A stretch of DNA of 12,314 nt, taken from the NCBI GenBank assembly GCA_002451275.1, contig DKBS01000131.1:1-12314 (forward strand). The letters run 5' to 3'. This document shows, piece by piece, positions 11,752-12,314 of this stretch (positions within the stretch are counted from its first letter, which is position 1; each line of letters begins with the position of its first letter). Under the pieces are notes generated by a model. The model saw nothing but the letters and a program-made list of their open reading frames with translations. It was not told where the DNA came from and searched no databases. A program made the position numbers and the translations under genes. The DNA comes from Planctomycetaceae bacterium UBA6894. Its GTDB lineage: Bacteria; Planctomycetota; Planctomycetia; Gemmatales; Gemmataceae.

Positions 11752-12314
11752 ACCGGCTTAGAGCCCGCGGACGGATTGTTGGCCACAAAGGTACCCAAGA
11801 GACTGTTGGTTGGCAGGAATACCGCGTCCATCAGCTCAAGCGGGTCATAATTGAAGACATTGAAGGTCGCCTTGGCACCAGCGCCGGAGCTTGCAAAGAT
11901 GTCGCCCACGCCATCCTTGTCATAATCGGATACCGCCACACTCACGCCACCGTTGAAGCCCTGCGAGAACGCCAGGAAGTTCTTCAACAGTTCACCTTTC
12001 ATATTGAAGACCGAAATTTCCGCCTTGCCATTGGTGCCGGGACCGGCACCCACCACCAACTCGCTCAGCCCGTCCCCGTTCAGGTGACCGGCCGCCACCC
12101 AAACGCCTTGGTACAAGTTCACCGGGTTGAAGGCATAGAAGCTGGCAAGTGCCCGGGAAGGATCTTCCAGCGTGAAGGTGGTCACATGGCTGTTGATGGC
12201 GGGGCTGGCAACCACCAGCGATTCGCCGGTGGAATCCGGACCCCTCATGGCCATGCGCACACCGCCACGCTAGGCCGGCCCATAGGCGTAGAAGGCCTTG
12301 CGGAAAGTCCCGGT
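11730..12314 (-). pseudogene. FG-GAP/VCBS-type repeat protein, 3' part, with in-frame TAG
   Basis: This is the C-terminal end of a secreted-type repeat protein that enters from the right edge. Repeat units of about 50 residues align: F.AF......GV.VA followed by a D.(N/D).DG loop and an (I/V)xVF strand. Two are clear: FYAFNPVNLYQGVWVAAGHLNGDG and FLAFSQGFNGGVSVAVSDYDKDG (the latter starting at about codon 95 of the 176-codon open part); the DG loops suggest calcium-binding FG-GAP/VCBS blades, common in planctomycetes. Reading in from the edge, the same frame gives FRKAFYAYGPA, then TAG (12270-12272), then RGGVRMAM, so a repeat unit is interrupted where an aromatic residue is expected. The only downstream start is a GTG at 12258-12260 with no Shine-Dalgarno and no signal peptide, so I treat the open part as a fragment, not an independent gene. 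A TAC/TAT to TAG change, a sequence error, or readthrough would explain it. Confidence 0.75.
11739..11758. terminator. Possible bidirectional hairpin at the convergent gene ends
   Basis: AGCCGG (11739-11744) pairs with CCGGCT (11753-11758) around an 8-base loop that contains the TAA of the membrane-protein gene. It lies where two convergent genes end and overlap, a usual place for a shared terminator. There is no T-run on either side, so an intrinsic terminator is not assured. Confidence 0.3.

Noticed and set aside
11730..12260. Treating the 176-codon minus-strand frame as a complete small gene starting at GTG 12260
   Set aside because: The repeat pattern continues upstream through the TAG, and there is no Shine-Dalgarno or signal peptide at the GTG, so it is better read as the tail of an interrupted larger gene.

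Overview
The window is GC-rich bacterial DNA, densely coded and almost entirely protein-coding. I see no rRNA, tRNA, CRISPR array, transposase or origin. The organism is probably planctomycete-like or from a related deep-branching Gram-negative group. That is an inference from the style of the ParA protein and from the FG-GAP/VCBS-type repeat protein at the right edge; it is not proven.

Left block, minus strand (283-2082): a compact housekeeping group read right to left as parA-like ATPase, ybeY endoribonuclease and a yeast Fcy1-like cytosine deaminase, with gaps of 15 and 18 nt. The first 282 bases hold no gene I can support. A 283-bp divergent intergenic region with several dyad symmetries (2083-2365) separates this block from the next.

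Central block, plus strand (2366-11751): a tightly packed run of seven genes that reads as a nucleotide-sugar and glycan-decoration operon. RfbF makes CDP-glucose and RfbG makes CDP-4-keto-6-deoxyglucose. A lysine-type DegT/DnrJ/EryC1 aminotransferase follows, then a protein fusing a GNAT acetyltransferase to a GtrB/ArnC-type polyprenyl-phosphate glycosyltransferase. Next comes RfbH (E1), the histidine-type PMP/[2Fe-2S] 3-dehydrase, with every diagnostic residue present. A large polytopic GT-C-like membrane glycosyltransferase candidate and a small polytopic membrane protein complete the run. Several junctions are translationally coupled (ATGA at 3211, TGATG at 8693).

Together these genes suggest synthesis of a CDP-linked 4-amino (possibly 4-acetamido)-3,4,6-trideoxyhexose. 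The sugar would be loaded onto a polyprenyl phosphate and transferred outside the cytoplasmic membrane by the GT-C protein. The logic resembles the ArnB-ArnC-ArnT lipid A modification pathway but starts from CDP-glucose. The E3 reductase partner of RfbH is not in the window.

Right edge, minus strand (11730-12314): the 3' end of an FG-GAP-like repeat protein, convergent with the operon. It carries an in-frame TAG inside a recognisable repeat, so it is a pseudogene, a recoded gene or a sequence error.
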